Source: Sphingomonas qomolangmaensis (GTDB lineage Bacteria; Pseudomonadota; Alphaproteobacteria; Sphingomonadales; Sphingomonadaceae). Taken from it: a stretch of 64,000 nt of DNA. Below are positions 62,018 to 64,000 of the stretch, piece by piece. Location of the stretch: positions 1 through 64,000 of the forward strand of contig NZ_CP101740.1 of assembly GCF_024496245.1 (NCBI RefSeq), in the 5' to 3' direction. The position numbers were made by a program, and so were the translations under genes. Position 1 is the stretch's first letter. Each line of letters begins with the position of its first letter. The notes under the pieces are model-generated. The model was not told where the DNA came from. It was given only the letters and a program-made list of their open reading frames with translations, and did not search any database.

Positions 62018-62644
62018 ATGACGGCGGATTTCCGCGGCAGTAGCTGGGAGGATTGCGGCATCGCTGAGGACAATGCCCATTTGGGGCTAGCTGCGCGTTC
62101 AAGCATCGACGATTCGATCGCCTATTTGCTCGCGGCGCATCCGCAGGCCGGATGGCGCGCGCATGCCAATTTCGGGCAGCTCGCCGATTTCTGGCTGCAC
62201 GTCCACGGATCGCTGCGCGGCGAGGGCGCCGAGGTAGCGCGCGTCGTCGATCGGTTTCGCGACCGCCAGCTCGATCCTCATGCCTTCGAGCGCGCCTTCG
62301 TCCCACGGCTCAACGGCTTTCTCGGCCATCTCGAACAGCATCACCAGATCGAGGACGCGGCCTATTTCCCCAAGTTCAAGACGATCGATCCGCGGATGGT
62401 CGCCGGCTTCGACCTGCTCGAGGCCGATCACGCGCTGATCCACGAACTCCTGCTCAATACCGTCGACGATGCACGCGCGCTGCTCGCTGCGCTCGCGCTC
62501 CCCGGCGACGCCGGCCTGCGCGCGGCCGATGCCTATGCCCAGGGCGCCGACCGCTTTCTCGCGCTGATGCTGCGACATCTGGCCGACGAGGAGGAAATCG
62601 TCATCCCCGCGTTGCTCGAACATGGCGAGCGACCGTTGCTGTAA
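62018..62644 (+). CDS. Hemerythrin-domain protein
   Basis: A 208-residue protein with the four-helix hemerythrin ligand set: a His in helix 1 (FWLHVHG), HLEQHHQIEDAAYFP, LEADHALIHELLL, and RHLADEEEIVIPALLEHGE. The diiron site would bind O2 or NO, or store iron. The first 30 residues are an extra polar extension. The start ATG at 62018 could be later. Single gene. Confidence 0.85.
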   Translation: MTADFRGSSWEDCGIAEDNAHLGLAARSSIDDSIAYLLAAHPQAGWRAHANFGQLADFWLHVHGSLRGEGAEVARVVDRFRDRQLDPHAFERAFVPRLNGFLGHLEQHHQIEDAAYFPKFKTIDPRMVAGFDLLEADHALIHELLLNTVDDARALLAALALPGDAGLRAADAYAQGADRFLALMLRHLADEEEIVIPALLEHGERPLL

Positions 62645-62726
62645 CCCTTTCGAACCGATGCAGCGGCCCAACGCGAGACCGCGCCGAAGACCATTTGCGA
62701 TCCGCCGAAAGCGCGGAAGCGCGCCT

Positions 62727-63737
62727 TCAGGCGGCGAGGCGTCCGGGTGCCACTTTCAGTGTCACGACAAGCCCGCTCTCGGCCCAGTCGTAATCGATCG
62801 CGCCGCGCAAGTGTCCGGTTACGCTCCGCTCGACCAGCTTGCTGCCGTAGCCGCCCTTTCCCGATGGCGGTTCCACCCTGGGGCCGCCGCTTTCGGTCCA
62901 TACGATCGTGACGGCTTCGTCCTGCGCCGAACACGAAACGTCTAGCGTACCGTCGTCGACCGACAGTGCGCCGTATTTGAGCGAGTTGGTGGCCAACTCG
63001 TGAATCACCAGCGCCAAGATCGTTGTCGCCGAATCGCCTACGCTCATTCGGGGCACCGATACGCGGATACGCCCGCTGAACGCGCCCAGATCGTCATACG
63101 GCGCAAGCAAGACGGTCAACAAATCGCCCAGCAACGCCGACGCGGCCTTCGTCTGCCCCGGGACCGGGCGAACCAGATCATGCGCGCGCCCCAGCGCGGT
63201 AAGCCGAAGCGTCAGTTCCTCGGCCATTTCGGTCGTAGTCGAGGTCAACCGCGACGATATCGCGGCAAGCCCCGAGGCGATTGCGAGCAGGTTCTGCACC
63301 CGATGACTCATCTCCCCAGCCAGCAGTTCGCGGCCTTCCTCTGCCTGTTTCCGGCCGGTCACGTCGATGAAGATGCCGAACATTATCCGGCTTACCATGC
63401 CGGCATCGTCGCCCTTGCCGCGCGCCGATATCCATTTGAGCTCGTCGCCGATCATGATCCGAAAATCGATCTCATAGGGGCCGATGATCGCGCGCGTCGC
63501 ATTGAACGCCGCGCGGACCCGGTCGCGATCGGCGGGGTGGATGTGCGCCGATAAATCCTCGAAACTCACATCGGTGGCGCGGGGGATTCCCCAGAGATCA
63601 TAGGCATGATCGTCCATCGCCAGCGCATCGGTATCGACGTTCCAAGACCAGAGCGTGACCCCCGCTGCTTCGATCGCCCTCACCAGGTTCTTCGGTTCCC
63701 ACAACAGCGGCTTGAGCGTTTCGGCGGTACTGGTCAT
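62727..63737 (-). CDS. PAS-domain HWE-family sensor histidine kinase
   Basis: A 336-residue cytoplasmic kinase. Residues about 20-130 are a PAS/PAC domain (ends IFIDVTGRKQAEE). The phospho-accepting His is in GEMSHRVQNLLAIASGLA. The ATP-binding region has the N-box HELATNSLKYGALS and the HWE-type VWTESGGP and GKGGYGSKLVERSV motifs. HWE kinases are typical of alphaproteobacteria and often act in general stress response or light sensing. No partner regulator is adjacent. No chromophore cysteine is obvious in the PAS domain. Confidence 0.9.
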   Translation of the reverse strand: MTSTAETLKPLLWEPKNLVRAIEAAGVTLWSWNVDTDALAMDDHAYDLWGIPRATDVSFEDLSAHIHPADRDRVRAAFNATRAIIGPYEIDFRIMIGDELKWISARGKGDDAGMVSRIMFGIFIDVTGRKQAEEGRELLAGEMSHRVQNLLAIASGLAAISSRLTSTTTEMAEELTLRLTALGRAHDLVRPVPGQTKAASALLGDLLTVLLAPYDDLGAFSGRIRVSVPRMSVGDSATTILALVIHELATNSLKYGALSVDDGTLDVSCSAQDEAVTIVWTESGGPRVEPPSGKGGYGSKLVERSVTGHLRGAIDYDWAESGLVVTLKVAPGRLAA

Positions 63738-63941
63738 TGCATCTCCGCATGCGCTTGGCGCACGTCATACCTTTGCTAGCGTATTGCGGGGCGCCTTCGC
63801 ACACCGGCAGCCTTGCCGCAACCGAGCCTCGGTTCGACGCGCAGGCGACACATCTCGACCACCGCACTAGCCGAGAACGCGCTCGCGGCCGCCGGCTCGC
63901 GCGGATGGGTGCCAAATGCTGCGCAATCACTGCGATAGGAT

Positions 63942-64000
63942 TGGCGCGCCCGGAGGGAGTCGAACCCCCGACCGAGGAGGTAGAAGCTCCTTGCTCTATC
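63942..64000 (-). tRNA. tRNA-Arg (TCT), 5' part beyond window
   Basis: Minus strand: part of the D-stem, anticodon stem AGGAG/CTCCT with loop CTTCTAC (anticodon TCT, arginine AGA codon), T-arm GGGGGTTCGACTCCCTC, acceptor 3' strand CGGGCGC, discriminator G and encoded CCA. The 5' acceptor half lies past position 64000. Confidence 0.9.

Overview
The window is GC-rich chromosomal DNA from an alphaproteobacterium, most likely Sphingomonas or a close relative in Sphingomonadaceae. Reasons: homologs of three alphaproteobacterial cell-cycle regulators (gcrA, ctrA, cpdR), a SapC-family protein, a DUF59-containing suf operon, a trmL-petABC-apt block, an argD-argF-hslO block, and many short palindromic repeats whose translations read like the RAELVEA / STSSGRTG / AGEGRGEG peptides common in sphingomonad proteins. 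No prophage, insertion-sequence transposase, CRISPR array or rRNA gene is visible. The genus assignment is inference from gene content.

Layout. 0-5 kb: small lipoprotein, msrA, galE, mtnP, a DUF2147 protein and an APC-type amino-acid permease. 5.4-11.7 kb: a complete suf iron-sulfur operon read leftward (Rrf2 regulator, sufB, sufC, sufD, sufS, DUF59 gene, sufA), with a perfect palindrome just upstream of the regulator. 11.7-19.2 kb: an AraC-type regulator, a candidate small RNA ending in a strong terminator, pyrD, a lower-GC islet with two unknown genes, ggt, an acyl-CoA synthetase, and a DUF559 gene bracketed by inverted repeats. 19-32 kb: large M16 peptidase, a serine hydrolase, parE, an outer-membrane barrel protein, gcrA, an ABC-2 permease, then argD-argF-hslO. 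32-44 kb: queC-queE, several envelope or unknown genes, lipB, two related membrane proteins, hemF, an alpha/beta hydrolase, trmL, petABC and apt. 44-56.5 kb: a Gly/Tyr/Arg-rich lipoprotein, MaoC, a phosphodiesterase, ctrA, a LysR regulator, an MVL-lectin-like secreted protein, pirin, wrbA, a VanY-type peptidase, an RluA-type pseudouridine synthase, arfB, a GAF-type methionine sulfoxide reductase, an RcnB-like protein and a DEAD-box helicase with a DUF1289 gene. 56.5-64 kb: an unknown secreted protein, an FAD-linked oxidase, SapC, an mmgR/suhB-like sRNA beside an N-formylglutamate amidohydrolase and cpdR, tRNA-Val(GAC), a hemerythrin, an HWE histidine kinase and a tRNA-Arg(TCT) running off the end.

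The most unusual aspect is the palindromic repeats. I found about 18 elements in 64 kb, in several families. Each usually has two hairpin arms in inverted orientation around a short spacer. Some lie in frame inside genes (sufS, a serine hydrolase at both ends, the VanY-type gene, the Rrf2 regulator). One pair brackets a DUF559 nuclease-like gene, and a 128-bp gene-less element at 44.1 kb has the same end structure, suggesting an autonomous/non-autonomous relationship. Two repeats (near 0.1 kb and 5.4 kb) each carry a nested 64-nt module that folds into a three-way junction whose stems differ in sequence but keep pairing.

All function calls come from reading motifs and context; no database search was run.
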